A DNA stretch of 64,000 nucleotides from CBDCFV01 sp965261795 (GCA_965261795.1 OZ253476.1:3348001-3412000); one strand, 5' to 3'. Positions 42,243 to 51,746 are shown, counted from the first letter of the stretch. Numbers and translations: made by a program. Notes: generated by a model not told the origin, from the letters alone.

Positions 42243-43574
42243 TTAACGTTGACGCTCCAAGACTCGTCTCAAGGCGTCCACGAAGATGGCAACCTCTTCG
42301 CCGCCTATTTCGGTGGAGAGGCCACCCACTAGGTTGGACGCCATTAGTATGCCCTCGTTCATCAGCCCCAGGAACACTTGGTTCTTCAGATTCGCATCGC
42401 CGCGGGCGACTGCACGGTAACCGTCCACCGGCCCGTCGGTGAAGTGAATACCGAACAGCGAACCAAGGCCGGTGACCTGCACTGGTGCCTCCAAGTCCGC
42501 GCAGACCTGCCGGATTCCCTGGCGCAGTTCCTCGGTGCGTTCTGCCAAGCCTCGGTAAACGTCCGAGGTGAGGTGTTCCAAGGTCACCGTCCCCGCCAGC
42601 ATGGTCACCGGGTTGGCGTTGAAGGTGCCGGCGTGGGACACCCTGGCGCCCTTGGTGGGGTCGTACAGGTCCATGATGTCTTTGCGGCCGCCGAAGGCGC
42701 CAACGGCGAAGCCGCCGCCGATGATCTTCCCCAAGGAAGTCAGATCAGGGGTAACCCCGTAGTACTGCTGGGCGCCCCCGGGGGCTACCCGAAAGCTGAT
42801 AACCTCGTCGAAGATAAGGACAATCCCGTTGTCGGCAGTAAAGTCCCGAAGCATCGTCAGAAACTCTATGGAACCTGGCACCATGCCTACCGACCCCATG
42901 ACCGGCTCAACGATAACAGCGGCCAGTTGGTCCTTGTTCTCTTCGAGGATTCGCCGGGAGGCTTCGACGTCGTTAAACGGAATAATCACCACTTGGTCGG
43001 TAACGCCTTCGGCTAGACCCTCGCTGGCGGCAACAGCGGTGGGCCGCTGCGGGTCGCCGGCCTTTTCCGGGTCTACTCTTACGCTGACGGTCACCGCGTC
43101 ATGGGTGCCGTGGTAGCCGCCCTCCACCTTGGCGAACTTGCTTTTCCCGGTAAAAGCCCGCGCGGCCCGGAGGGTGTTCAACGTAGCTTCGGTGCCCGAG
43201 TTGGTGAAGCGCACTAGGTCGAAGCTGGGTATACGTTCGCAAAGCAGCTTGGCTAAGCTTACTTGGTGGTAGTTGGGAGCGTTGTAAGCGACACCATGGT
43301 CAAGCTGCTGCTTTACTGCGTCCATGACCGGCTTGGGAGCGTGACCGAGAATCATGGTGGTCATGGTGTTGATGAAGTCCAGCCGGTCTGTGCCGTCGGC
43401 GTCGATCACATGGCACCCGGATGCCGACGCGACGAAAATAGGATAGGGGTCCCAAAAGATAGAGTGGCGGCTGTCCCCGCCGGGCAGGTACTCGGTTGCC
43501 TCCAGCCATCGTTCCCGTGACTTGGGAGTCATCTGCTGGTAACGGGTCAACTCGTCATGGGTCTCTACCATCAT
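42243..43574 (-). CDS. Class III aminotransferase, glutamate-1-semialdehyde aminomutase-like
   Basis: A 443-residue PLP enzyme. Blocks include EYLPGGDSRHSIFWDPYPIF, FTNSGTEATLNTLRAARAFT (phosphate-binding GTEA), VEPVMGSVGMVP, LIFDEVISFRVAPGG and TSLGKIIGGGFAVGAFGGR with the PLP Lys. The pattern is close to HemL, but no haem-synthesis gene is nearby. Paralogues in this fold act as other aminotransferases or mutases. The start follows AGGAGAAGGA; two adjacent ATG codons are possible (43574 and 43571). It is full length for the family. Confidence 0.88.
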   Translation of the reverse strand: MMVETHDELTRYQQMTPKSRERWLEATEYLPGGDSRHSIFWDPYPIFVASASGCHVIDADGTDRLDFINTMTTMILGHAPKPVMDAVKQQLDHGVAYNAPNYHQVSLAKLLCERIPSFDLVRFTNSGTEATLNTLRAARAFTGKSKFAKVEGGYHGTHDAVTVSVRVDPEKAGDPQRPTAVAASEGLAEGVTDQVVIIPFNDVEASRRILEENKDQLAAVIVEPVMGSVGMVPGSIEFLTMLRDFTADNGIVLIFDEVISFRVAPGGAQQYYGVTPDLTSLGKIIGGGFAVGAFGGRKDIMDLYDPTKGARVSHAGTFNANPVTMLAGTVTLEHLTSDVYRGLAERTEELRQGIRQVCADLEAPVQVTGLGSLFGIHFTDGPVDGYRAVARGDANLKNQVFLGLMNEGILMASNLVGGLSTEIGGEEVAIFVDALRRVLERQR

Positions 43575-44196
43575 TCCTTCTCCTGGCCGGCGACTGGCCG
43601 GGCGTACTTTCGATGCCCACCATAATATCAGCCCCTACCGGAGCCGGAAACCCGTTGGGTCCGGGTGTCCGTCACATTTTCGGAAAGCTTGTAACGCGAG
43701 GTTCGATTGCGGCAATTTCTGACGCTCTCCGATTGCCGTTGCCAGCGTTAAAATCCGGCCGGTGTCTTATGACACTTGCCCCTTCCCATCCCCGGTAACC
43801 CTTCTTTATCATAGACCTGCCTGACATACTGCTCCCCGGCCCGGAAGCAAATTCAACACTTCTACAAGCGATGCAAAATGGGAGGAAACGAGAGGGAATG
43901 GGAGTGTTATCGAAAATTCCGCCTGTCTTCCTCGGCCTATTCTGCGGTGAAAATGTCAAGGAATGTCCGCAAATGTCCGGCGGTCTAAAAAATTCAACCG
44001 GCTATCTAACATTTCCGAGTGGGCACCCAATTCCGAGTGGGCACCCAATAATGTGACAGACACCCGTCGGCTCCCTGTTTGTTGACCCTCGGAGTAGGCC
44101 AACCTATAATCGGCATGACTGTACCAACGCCAACAACAGGGGGCGTTTGCGGCCACGGCATGGGCGAACTCGTTACGTTGGGCCTATTGGAGAACC
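43575..44196. other. 620-bp intergenic region with an 18-bp tandem duplication
   Basis: No frame here resembles a known protein. Two perfect copies of an 18-base unit (TTCCGAGTGGGCACCCAA) lie at 44013-44030 and 44031-44048. Promoters for the divergent aminotransferase and CoA-transferase genes must be in this stretch, but I could not fix their positions. Confidence 0.6.
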
Positions 44197-45429
44197 ATGG
44201 TCCCTTATTCGACTGAAAACAGCCTCATTCCCGCCTACCGCGTGCTGGACCTCACCGACGAACAGGGGGTGTTCTGCACCAAGCTTCTGGCTGACTATGG
44301 GGCGGATGTAATCAAGGTAGAGCCTCCTTCGGGCGACCCCGGTCGTATGAAGGGACCATTTCCAAACGACGAACCCCACCTGGAGCGCAGCGCCTACTTC
44401 TTGTTCTACAACACCAACAAGCGCTCCATTACCTTGGACCTGGGTTCTCCGCAAGGTCAGGGCCTCTTCAAAAGATTGGCGGTCCAAGCCGACGTGATTG
44501 TGGAGAGTATGCCCGTCGGCTACCTGGAGAGCGTTGGACTAGGTTATGACACGTTGCATGAAGCCCATCCAGGGCTGGTCATGGCTTCCATCTCCCCGTT
44601 CGGGCAAACGGGGCCTTGGAAAGACTACAAGTCATCCGACTTGATTGCTTCAGCCGCAAGCGGGTATATGCAAATAACAGGCGACCCGGACCGGCCACCG
44701 GCACGCCAGGGAAACGAGCAGTCCCACTTTCCTGGGGGGCAGTACGCCGCGGTCGCCGTTATGGCGGCCCTGTACCACCGGGACATGTCAGGGGGTGAAG
44801 GCCAGTACATCGACGTCTCACTTCAAGAGGCCATGATCACCTACTATACCGACGCTCACCCGGCCTTGGCGTGGATGCAGATGGGGCAGAACGTTACCAG
44901 GGTAGGGACGAATTCCACCCTGGTGGTGCCGCTGGGCGCTTTCCCCTGCCAAGACGCATGGATTACCGTCGGGGTCATCACCCCGCGGGAATGGGACGCC
45001 TTGGCTAGTTGGATATATGAAGTAACCGGTAACGAGGAAGTACTGAACGAGCAATATAAGGGAGGCAACCAGGAGCGAGCGCCCCACATCGACGTTATCA
45101 CCGCCCTGTTCGTCGACTTCGCCGCCAGGTTCACCGCCGAAGAGCTTTTTCACGAAGGGCAGCGACGCAACCTGGTCTTCCTGCCAGTGAACGACGTCTC
45201 TGACCTCCTTCATGACCCGCAACTGGACGCCAGCCACTTCTGGGTTGAGGCAGACCACGCGGGAGTAGGGCGGCTAAAGTACCCTTTGGGCGTCTTTGAC
45301 AGCGAGGACGTGGCCCCATCCAGCGGTGCCGCACCACTTCTCGGTCAAGACAACCAATCCGTATACTGCGGGGAATTGGGCGTCACTGCTGAAGAGCTAA
45401 CGGAATTGCGGGCGGCAGGTATCATTTAG
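44197..45429 (+). CDS. CaiB/BaiF family CoA-transferase subunit, catalytic Asp replaced
   Basis: A 410-residue family III CoA-transferase (PF02515): RVLDLTDEQGVFCTKLLADY, GADVIKVEPPSGDP, KRSITLDLGSPQGQGLFKRL, DVIVESMPVGYLESVGLGYD. At the active-site stretch QSHFPGGQYAAVAVMAAL, the Asp that carries the CoA-linked anhydride in active members is His. The next gene, a paralogue, keeps that Asp. Heteromeric enzymes such as benzylsuccinate CoA-transferase BbsEF have one subunit with and one without the Asp, so this may be the non-catalytic partner. It is the first gene of a plus-strand operon. Confidence 0.87.
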   Translation: MVPYSTENSLIPAYRVLDLTDEQGVFCTKLLADYGADVIKVEPPSGDPGRMKGPFPNDEPHLERSAYFLFYNTNKRSITLDLGSPQGQGLFKRLAVQADVIVESMPVGYLESVGLGYDTLHEAHPGLVMASISPFGQTGPWKDYKSSDLIASAASGYMQITGDPDRPPARQGNEQSHFPGGQYAAVAVMAALYHRDMSGGEGQYIDVSLQEAMITYYTDAHPALAWMQMGQNVTRVGTNSTLVVPLGAFPCQDAWITVGVITPREWDALASWIYEVTGNEEVLNEQYKGGNQERAPHIDVITALFVDFAARFTAEELFHEGQRRNLVFLPVNDVSDLLHDPQLDASHFWVEADHAGVGRLKYPLGVFDSEDVAPSSGAAPLLGQDNQSVYCGELGVTAEELTELRAAGII

Positions 45430-45475
45430 GAATGGTTTGAGAGTCCCTTTTCCATGAGGGACGCTAGGATGAGGG

Positions 45476-46744
45476 ATGTCCGCTCAAGGGAGAGGCAGCC
45501 AATTGGATGCGGGCTTGAATGTGCCAAAGCAGGCACTTGAAGGAGTCAGGGTAGTAGAGCTTGGGCCGTACGTAGCGTTGCCCCTGACCGGCAGGATTCT
45601 GGCCTCGCTGGGGGCAGAAGTCATCAAGGTCGAAACCAACAAAGTCTTGGATGAAATGGCGTTCATCCCGGCTTGGTCGAGGGGCGCCGGTCAGCCCGAC
45701 TACCAACGGCATAAGAAACGTATCACCATCGACGTGCGAACGCCAGATGGCAAAGAGCTCCTCATGGAACTGCTGAAGGTGAGCGACGTCTTCATGACCA
45801 ATTTCAGGCGCAACATTCTGTCGCGCTGGGGGGTGGACTTTCCCGAAGTCAGGGCGGTGCGGCCGGACATAGTCATCATGTGGCAGACGGGACTGGGAGG
45901 CATCGGCCCGTATTACACCTACAAGTCCTACGGGATCCTGGTGCAGCACATGTCAGGGGTGTCGCTCATGTCTGGGCCTCCGGGCGCGCCACCGGTGACC
46001 ATTAACACCTCGTACTCCGATTATCACACCGGCGTGTTCCAGCCCTTCGCAGTTATTTCGGCCCTCATGCGCCGCCGCTTTCGAGGCAAGACCGCGACAT
46101 TGGAGTCCTCAATTTTCAAGTCGGGGGCTGTTACCGCAGGCCCAGCTATTCTTGACTACCAGTTGAACGACAGGCTGCCGGAGCGGTTGGACAACCGGCA
46201 CCAGACGTTAGCTCCCCATGGGGTCTATCCATGCCAAGGGGACGACAGGTTTTGCGCTATCGTCGTCCGCAACGATCAGGAGTGGACCGCATTTTGTGAA
46301 GCATTGGGCAACCCGTCGTGGACACATGAAGACCGCTTCTCCAGTATGGCGGCGCGGATTCAGAATCAGGACGAGTTGGACGAATTGATCAGCCAATGGA
46401 CCAAAGAACAGAGACCTGATGAGGTCATGGAGAAGTTGCAGGATGCCGGCGTTCCGGCCAGCGTCGTCTCTCAAGGACAGGACCTTCACGACAGCGCTCA
46501 TCTCAGGGCGAGGGGATTCTACCGAGACACCAACTACTACTTGGCCGAGCGGGGCAAGATAGCTTCCGAGTGGGAGGAGGGCTCCGGCGTTGGCTGGGCG
46601 TCGCCAGTGCATCTTTCCGAAACTCCCATGGAGTACGGCCACTACAGCAATATCGGCGAGGACAACCCCTACGTGTTCGGAGAGCTTCTAGGAATGGAGC
46701 AAGCGGAAATATCTCGCTTGGCTTCGGAAGGCGTAATTTACTAG
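45476..46744 (+). CDS. CaiB/BaiF family CoA-transferase subunit with intact Asp
   Basis: A 422-residue protein: LEGVRVVELGPYVALPLTGR, LASLGAEVIKVETNKVLDEM, KKRITIDVRTPDGKELLMEL, DVFMTNFRRNILSRWGVDFP. The active-site segment reads SYSDYHTGVFQPFAVISAL, with Asp in the SDYHTG position. It should transfer CoA between an acyl-CoA donor and an organic acid acceptor. ATG 45476 follows AGGATGAGGG, 46 bp after the first CoA-transferase. The two probably act together, and the activated acid is then handled by the hydratase-like enzyme and the synthetase that follow. Confidence 0.88.
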   Translation: MSAQGRGSQLDAGLNVPKQALEGVRVVELGPYVALPLTGRILASLGAEVIKVETNKVLDEMAFIPAWSRGAGQPDYQRHKKRITIDVRTPDGKELLMELLKVSDVFMTNFRRNILSRWGVDFPEVRAVRPDIVIMWQTGLGGIGPYYTYKSYGILVQHMSGVSLMSGPPGAPPVTINTSYSDYHTGVFQPFAVISALMRRRFRGKTATLESSIFKSGAVTAGPAILDYQLNDRLPERLDNRHQTLAPHGVYPCQGDDRFCAIVVRNDQEWTAFCEALGNPSWTHEDRFSSMAARIQNQDELDELISQWTKEQRPDEVMEKLQDAGVPASVVSQGQDLHDSAHLRARGFYRDTNYYLAERGKIASEWEEGSGVGWASPVHLSETPMEYGHYSNIGEDNPYVFGELLGMEQAEISRLASEGVIY

Positions 46745-46786
46745 CCGAAGGACAGGCGCTCGACCGCGTAACGTTACGAGGATGTG

Positions 46787-47587
46787 ATGGTTGATTATCA
46801 AAGCTACCAGCACCTGTTGGTGGAAAAGAAGGACGGAATCGCCCTTTTGACCATGAACCGGCCGGAGGTGCTGAATGCAACTAACTTCAAGTTGCACAAT
46901 GAGTTGAGCCGGATTTGGTTGGACTTGGGGCAAGACCCGGAAGTCCGGGTGGCGGTAATTACCGGGACGGGCAATGCCTTCTCCGCTGGCGGCGACTTTG
47001 AGATGATTGAGCAGGCCATCGGCAATCCGGACGTGGTCGCCAACAACATGCAGGAGGCCAGCGACATTGTCCACAACATCATCAATCTGGACAAGCCGGT
47101 TATCTCGGCCATCAACGGCGTGGCTGTCGGCGCCGGGCTGGCGGTGGCTTTGCTGGCGGACATATCCATTGCATCGGAGAACGCCCGCATTACCGATGGG
47201 CACGTGCGCTTGGGTGTGGCGGCAGGGGACCATGCAGCGGCTATCTGGCCACTGCTCTGCGGCATGGCCAAGGCAAAGTATTATCTGCTGACCTGCGATT
47301 TTCTGGACGGCAAAGAGGCGGAACGCATCGGGTTGGTCAGCATGGCTGTACCCGCTGACGAGTTGATGCCAAAGGCGATGGAGGTCGCGCGGACACTTGC
47401 CGACGGGCCACAGTCCGCCATAAGATGGACCAAGCGGTCCTTGAACCAATGGCTGCGGATGGGCGCCCACACCTCATTCGACTACTCCTTGGCGCTGGAG
47501 ATGCTGGGCTTTTTCGGCCACGACATCAAGGAAGGGCTTCAAGCGGTAAAGGAAAAGCGTCCCGCCAATTTCCCTTCTGCCCGTTGA
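46787..47587 (+). CDS. Enoyl-CoA hydratase/isomerase (crotonase) family protein
   Basis: A 266-residue crotonase-fold protein. ATG 46787 follows ACGAGGATGTG. Oxyanion-hole blocks are present: GTGNAFSAGGDFEMIEQAIG and INGVAVGAGLAVALLADISI. The helix that carries catalytic Glu residues in hydratases reads TDGHVRLGVAAGDHAAAIWP, and the later position reads AKAKYYLL; neither classical Glu is seen. The protein therefore may be an isomerase, hydrolase or other crotonase. It lies in the CoA operon 42 bp after the second CoA-transferase. Confidence 0.87.
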   Translation: MVDYQSYQHLLVEKKDGIALLTMNRPEVLNATNFKLHNELSRIWLDLGQDPEVRVAVITGTGNAFSAGGDFEMIEQAIGNPDVVANNMQEASDIVHNIINLDKPVISAINGVAVGAGLAVALLADISIASENARITDGHVRLGVAAGDHAAAIWPLLCGMAKAKYYLLTCDFLDGKEAERIGLVSMAVPADELMPKAMEVARTLADGPQSAIRWTKRSLNQWLRMGAHTSFDYSLALEMLGFFGHDIKEGLQAVKEKRPANFPSAR

Positions 47588-47644
47588 TACAAGAAGATTA
47601 TTTTTGATGACTCACACCAGGACGCAGGAGACCACGGGGGAGCT

Positions 47645-49306
47645 ATGAGCGAATCGACCCCAAACATGCTGGACTACGAAGAGACCTATCGCGACTTCAA
47701 GATGGAAGTACCGGAGTACTTTAACTTCGGTTTCGACGTGGTGGACAAATGGGCTGAAGACAGAACCAAGCTGGCCCTCATCTCGCTGGACCCTTCCGGA
47801 GAACATTCCAGGCAGCATACCTTCTGGGACTTGAAGGCGCAGTCAAACCGCTTAGCTAACGTCTTGAAAGACTTGGGGGTCACCAAAGGGGCAAGGGTAT
47901 TTCTGATGCTGCCTAGAATCCCCGAGTGGTATGTGGCCATGCTGGGGTTGATCAAGTTGGGTGCGGTTCCGATGCCAGCCACCACTCTGTGTACGCCGTC
48001 GGACATCGTGTACCGGGTTAATGAAGCTGATGCCTACTTGGCCATCACCGACTCGGAGAACTCTGACAAGCTGGCTGAAGCTGCGGGCTCCTGTCCTTCC
48101 CTCCAGCATCTTGTTATAGTGGATGGCGACCGCAGGGGTTGGATATCTTATGAACAGGCGATGGCGTCTGCTTCGGCGACGTTGGAAGGCGTGGAACCCA
48201 CCCGAAGCGACGACCCGTTGCTCATCTACTTTACCTCCGGCACCGTCGGCTATCCCAAGATGGTGTTGCACACCCAGGCCTCCTACGGGCTCGGCCATGT
48301 ATTGACCGCCAAGTACTGGCACGACCTCAAGTCTACCGACCTGCAGTGGACTCTTTCGGACACCGGATGGGCCAAGGCTGCCTACGGGAAGTTGTTCGGC
48401 CAATGGAGTCAGGGTGCGGCGGTGTTGCAGCACGACGCCAGGGGGCGTTTCGACGCTGCGCAAACCTTGGGAATCCTGGAACGGTACGGTGTAACCTGCT
48501 TTTGCGCCCCGCCCACCGCTTACCGGATGATGGTCTTGGAGGACTTGACCCGATACGACTTGAGCAACCTGCGGCATTGCACCGGCGCCGGCGAGCCTCT
48601 GAACCCTGAAGTGATGAAGAAATGGGAGGATGGCACGGGTATGACCATCTACGACGGGTACGGCCAGACGGAAACCGTACTCATGGTAGGAAACTTCCGG
48701 TGCTTGCCGGTCAAACCAGGGTCCATGGGCAAGCCGATGCCGGGATTCGACATTGCCGTTGTAGATGAAGAGGGGAACGAATCGCCGATCAACGAAGAGG
48801 GGCAGATTGCTGTAAGGGTAAAGCCGGAGCGGCCGGTGGGGTTGTTCCGAGAGTATTGGAAATACCCTGAAGGGATGGAAGCCTCGTTTCTTGGCGACTG
48901 GTACTTGACCGGGGACAAAGCCTACAAAGATGAAAGCGGCTACTTCTGGTTCGTGGGCCGTACCGACGATGTCATTATCTCCGCCGGCTACCGCATCGGG
49001 CCTTTCGAAGTGGAAAGCGCCTTGATTGAACACCCTGCGGTGGCTGAGTCCGCCGTGGTGGCAAGCCCGGACTCGATGCGCGGCGACATAGTCAAAGCGT
49101 TCGTTATCCTGGCTCCCGGCTATGTCGGTTCGGATGAGTTGGTGCTCAGCATACAGGACCACGTGAGGCAATCGACGGCTCCGTACAAGTACCCCCGTGC
49201 AGTGGAGTTCGTGACGGAGTTGCCAAAGACCATCAGCGGGAAAATCCGACGGGTGGAACTACGCGAGAACGAGGTGCGGAAGTTCCAGGAAAGCTCGGCG
49301 GGTTAG
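47645..49306 (+). CDS. Acyl-CoA synthetase (medium-chain/benzoate-like, ANL superfamily)
   Basis: A 553-residue adenylate-forming enzyme. The P-loop LLIYFTSGTVGYPKMVLHTQ, the motif TIYDGYGQTETVLMVGNF, the hinge DWYLTGDKAYKDESGYFWFV GRTDD region and the C-terminal TISGKIRRVELR Lys are all present. The pattern is closest to the ACSM group, which activates medium-chain or aromatic acids. It should form acyl-CoA from acid, ATP and CoA. ATG 47645 follows GGGGGAGCT. It lies 57 bp after the crotonase gene and 16 bp before the TPR gene. Confidence 0.9.
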   Translation: MSESTPNMLDYEETYRDFKMEVPEYFNFGFDVVDKWAEDRTKLALISLDPSGEHSRQHTFWDLKAQSNRLANVLKDLGVTKGARVFLMLPRIPEWYVAMLGLIKLGAVPMPATTLCTPSDIVYRVNEADAYLAITDSENSDKLAEAAGSCPSLQHLVIVDGDRRGWISYEQAMASASATLEGVEPTRSDDPLLIYFTSGTVGYPKMVLHTQASYGLGHVLTAKYWHDLKSTDLQWTLSDTGWAKAAYGKLFGQWSQGAAVLQHDARGRFDAAQTLGILERYGVTCFCAPPTAYRMMVLEDLTRYDLSNLRHCTGAGEPLNPEVMKKWEDGTGMTIYDGYGQTETVLMVGNFRCLPVKPGSMGKPMPGFDIAVVDEEGNESPINEEGQIAVRVKPERPVGLFREYWKYPEGMEASFLGDWYLTGDKAYKDESGYFWFVGRTDDVIISAGYRIGPFEVESALIEHPAVAESAVVASPDSMRGDIVKAFVILAPGYVGSDELVLSIQDHVRQSTAPYKYPRAVEFVTELPKTISGKIRRVELRENEVRKFQESSAG

Positions 49307-49322
49307 ACCAATCGAGCAGGAC

Positions 49323-50210
49323 GTGGCAGAGCAACCACAAGCATTGGATTTCTTGGCGCGGGGCCAACTGTTCCTGCAACAGGGACTGCTTGACCAAGCT
49401 ATCCAGGACTTCGACGCTGCGTTGTCCTTGGACGCGGAATTGGCCCCCGGATACTACTGCCGTGGCTTGGCGTACCGGAACCGCGGCTATCTATCAAGGG
49501 CCATGCGGGAATTTGACAAGGCAGTAGAGATAGACCCCGAGTACGCAGCGGCCTACTACGCCCGCGGCGTGATCCACAGGCACCTGGAGCAATACGACCT
49601 GGCCTTGCTGGACTACAGCCAAGCCATCGACCTCAACCCGGGAGACGCGGACTTTTATTACGCCAGGGGCGTGGCCCAAATATCCTTGGGACATTACGAC
49701 CAAGCGATAGAGGACTTTCTCGAAGCCTTCCGGCTGGACCCTTTCATGTCCAACGCCGCCTACAACCTGGGGATCGCTTACCGGGATTTGGGCAACCAGG
49801 GACAAGCCTTGGAGTATTACTCAAAGGCGATAGAACTGCGGCCTGACGACGCCGATTACCACTACGCCCGGGGGAATCTGTTCAGCGACATGCACGACTA
49901 TGCATCCGCAGTTGAGGACTATACCCTGGCTGTCGAGATCGCGCCCAGATTCTCTAAAGCCTTTTACAACCGGGGCATAGCCAACCGGAACTTGGGGCAA
50001 CCGGAGCAAGCGGTGTCGGACTTCGACGAAGCGCTGCGGCTGGGCCCGGTCTTTGCCCATCTGTACTCCAATCGTGGCACCGCTTTAGCCGACGTGGGCC
50101 GCCATGCCGAAGCTATCGCTGATTATGACCGTGCTTTGCAGTTGGAGCCGGACCTTGCCGAGGCGCAGTTAGCCCGTGCCGACGTTATTGCCAGGATGGA
50201 AGGAACATAG
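49323..50210 (+). CDS. Tetratricopeptide-repeat protein
   Basis: A 295-residue protein starting at GTG 49323. It is built almost entirely of 34-residue TPR units, about eight, for example ARGQLFLQQGLLDQAIQDFD, YARGVIHRHLEQYDLALLDY, YNLGIAYRDLGNQGQALEYY and SNRGTALADVGRHAEAIADY. There is no signal peptide, membrane segment or enzymatic domain, so it is probably a cytosolic scaffold. It follows the synthetase by 16 bp and precedes TenA, so it belongs to the same operon; its partner is unknown. Confidence 0.92.
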   Translation: MAEQPQALDFLARGQLFLQQGLLDQAIQDFDAALSLDAELAPGYYCRGLAYRNRGYLSRAMREFDKAVEIDPEYAAAYYARGVIHRHLEQYDLALLDYSQAIDLNPGDADFYYARGVAQISLGHYDQAIEDFLEAFRLDPFMSNAAYNLGIAYRDLGNQGQALEYYSKAIELRPDDADYHYARGNLFSDMHDYASAVEDYTLAVEIAPRFSKAFYNRGIANRNLGQPEQAVSDFDEALRLGPVFAHLYSNRGTALADVGRHAEAIADYDRALQLEPDLAEAQLARADVIARMEGT

Positions 50211-50253
50211 CCCGGCTATCGGGACCAGATAAACAACAGGAGGGGCGTTTACG

Positions 50254-50907
50254 ATGGAGAGTTTCAGTGAGCAGCTAAGGGCTGAGGCAGAGCCGATCTG
50301 GTCTGCAATCTTCGCGAGGCCCTTCTTGCAGGAGATCAAGGACGGCACACTTCCCTTGGAGAAGTTCCAGTACTACCTTGCGCAGGACTACCTGTACTTG
50401 GAAGGGTTTGCCCGAACGGTTTCGATGGCGTTAGCCAAGGCTCCCAACTCGCAGACGCTGGAGGAGTTGGCCCACCGTGTAATGACGCCGGTGGAACGGC
50501 CTTTGCACCACAAGTTGGTCGCCGAAGCGGGGCTGTCCATGGACGACATCCGCCGAGCTAAACGTTCACCCACCAACGCGGCTTATGTCAACCACATGCT
50601 GACCACGGCGTCATTGTCCGGGCTTGGCCCTACCGCAGCAGCCCTTCTGCCCTGCCCTTGGTCGTACCACGAGTTAAAGGAGGCCTTGGGTCAATCGGAG
50701 CATCCTCTTTACGGCCAATGGACTTACTTCTACGTCGCGGGCATGCTTCAGAGCAGCGTCGATGCTTGGAGGGGCTTCGTGGACCAAGCCGCGCGGGAGG
50801 CGGGGGAGCAGGAACGGGAGGCGATGCGGGAAGCATTTATGATCAGCAGCCGCTACGAGCACATGTTCTGGGACATGGCCTACAACATGGAGCAATGGCC
50901 AGTGTGA
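50254..50907 (+). CDS. TenA-family thiaminase II-like protein
   Basis: A 217-residue all-helical protein. MESFSEQLRAEAEPIWSAIF, PFLQEIKDGTLPLEKFQYYL and AQDYLYLEGFARTVSMALAK match TenA. The likely catalytic Cys is in LLPCPWSYHELKEAL, and the C-terminal Glu in SSRYEHMFWDMAY. TenA hydrolyses or salvages thiamine pyrimidine breakdown products, although some TenA-like proteins in catabolic operons have other roles. ATG 50254 follows AGGAGGGGCG. It is the last gene of the operon, followed by a terminator. No thiamine riboswitch is visible upstream. Confidence 0.9.
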   Translation: MESFSEQLRAEAEPIWSAIFARPFLQEIKDGTLPLEKFQYYLAQDYLYLEGFARTVSMALAKAPNSQTLEELAHRVMTPVERPLHHKLVAEAGLSMDDIRRAKRSPTNAAYVNHMLTTASLSGLGPTAAALLPCPWSYHELKEALGQSEHPLYGQWTYFYVAGMLQSSVDAWRGFVDQAAREAGEQEREAMREAFMISSRYEHMFWDMAYNMEQWPV

Positions 50908-50960
50908 CCCTGGCCCTGCTTGGGAACGGGGCAGGGCCCCGGTCGGCAAGAGGGAGGAAC

Positions 50961-50993
50961 AGGCCGCTCCAATGTTGGGGCGGCCTTATTTCC
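50961..50993 (+). terminator. Rho-independent terminator after tenA-like gene
   Basis: AGGCCGCTCC-AATGTT-GGGGCGGCCT forms a 10-bp stem (one G-T pair) followed by TATTTCCCCC. It lies 54 bp after the TenA stop and marks the end of the CoA operon. Confidence 0.75.
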
Positions 50994-51056
50994 CCCTTAA
51001 TCTTGGGAGAGGCTAAGAAACTATCTCAGAACCGACTGGTTCCGCTGACAACACCT

Positions 51057-51714
51057 CCTCGCTCACTCAGGCTTATGGATTCCCGCCTTCGCGGGAATGA
51101 CGGCCTCGTTCACTCTGGCTTATGGATTCCCGCCTTCGCGGGAATGACGGCCTCGTTCACTCTGGCTTATGGATTCCCGCCTTCGCGGGAATGACGGCCT
51201 CGTTCACTCTGGCTTATGGATTCCCGCCTTCGCGGGAATGACGGCCTCGTTCACTCAGGCTTATGGATTCCCGCCTTCGCGGGAATGACGGCCTCGTTCA
51301 CTCTGGCTTATGGATTCCCGCCTTCGCGGGAATGACGGCCTCGTTCACTCAGGCTTATGGATTCCCGCCTTCGCGGGAATGACGGCCTCGTTCACTCTGG
51401 CCTATGGGTTCCCGCCTTCGCGGGAATGACGGCCTCGTTCACTCTGGCTTATGGATTCCCGCCTTCGCGGGAATGACGGCCTCGTTCACTCTGGCTTATG
51501 GATTCCCGCCTTCGCGGGAATGACGGCCTCGTTCACTCTGGCTTATGGATTCCCGCCTTCGCGGGAATGACGGCCTCGTTCACTCTGGCTTATGGATTCC
51601 CGCCTTCGCGGGAATGACGGCCTCGTTCACTCTGGCTTATGGATTCCCGCCTTCGCGGGAATGACGGCCTCGTTCACTCAGGCCTATGGGTTCCCGCCTT
51701 CGCGGGAATGACGG
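51057..51714. repeat. 47-bp tandem array, 14 copies
   Basis: Fourteen units of 47 bp, each with the palindromic core ATTCCCGCCTTCGCGGGAAT and a spacer-like part CGGCCTCGTTCACTCTGGC. Units differ at only a few positions (CACTCT/CACTCA; GGCTTATGGATT/GGCCTATGGGTT). The array lies between the CoA operon terminator and the convergent alpha-hydroxy-acid oxidase. It has no unique spacers and no cas genes, so it is not CRISPR. Frames through it are not genes. Confidence 0.96.
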
Positions 51715-51746
51715 TTAAGGTGCTGAGGCAAGTTTTGAGATAGTTT

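Noticed and set aside
42243..43574. Calling the aminotransferase hemL
   Set aside because: The fold fits, but there is no haem-synthesis context and related enzymes have other substrates, so no gene symbol is given.
47852..49171. 439-residue minus-strand frame opposite the acyl-CoA synthetase
   Set aside because: Antisense to a complete ANL enzyme; no independent support.
50211..50253. Thiamine riboswitch before tenA
   Set aside because: The gap is only 43 bp and lacks the conserved TPP aptamer elements.
51057..51714. CRISPR array with 27-bp repeats and 20-bp spacers
   Set aside because: The would-be spacers are all the same sequence, so it is a simple 47-bp tandem array.
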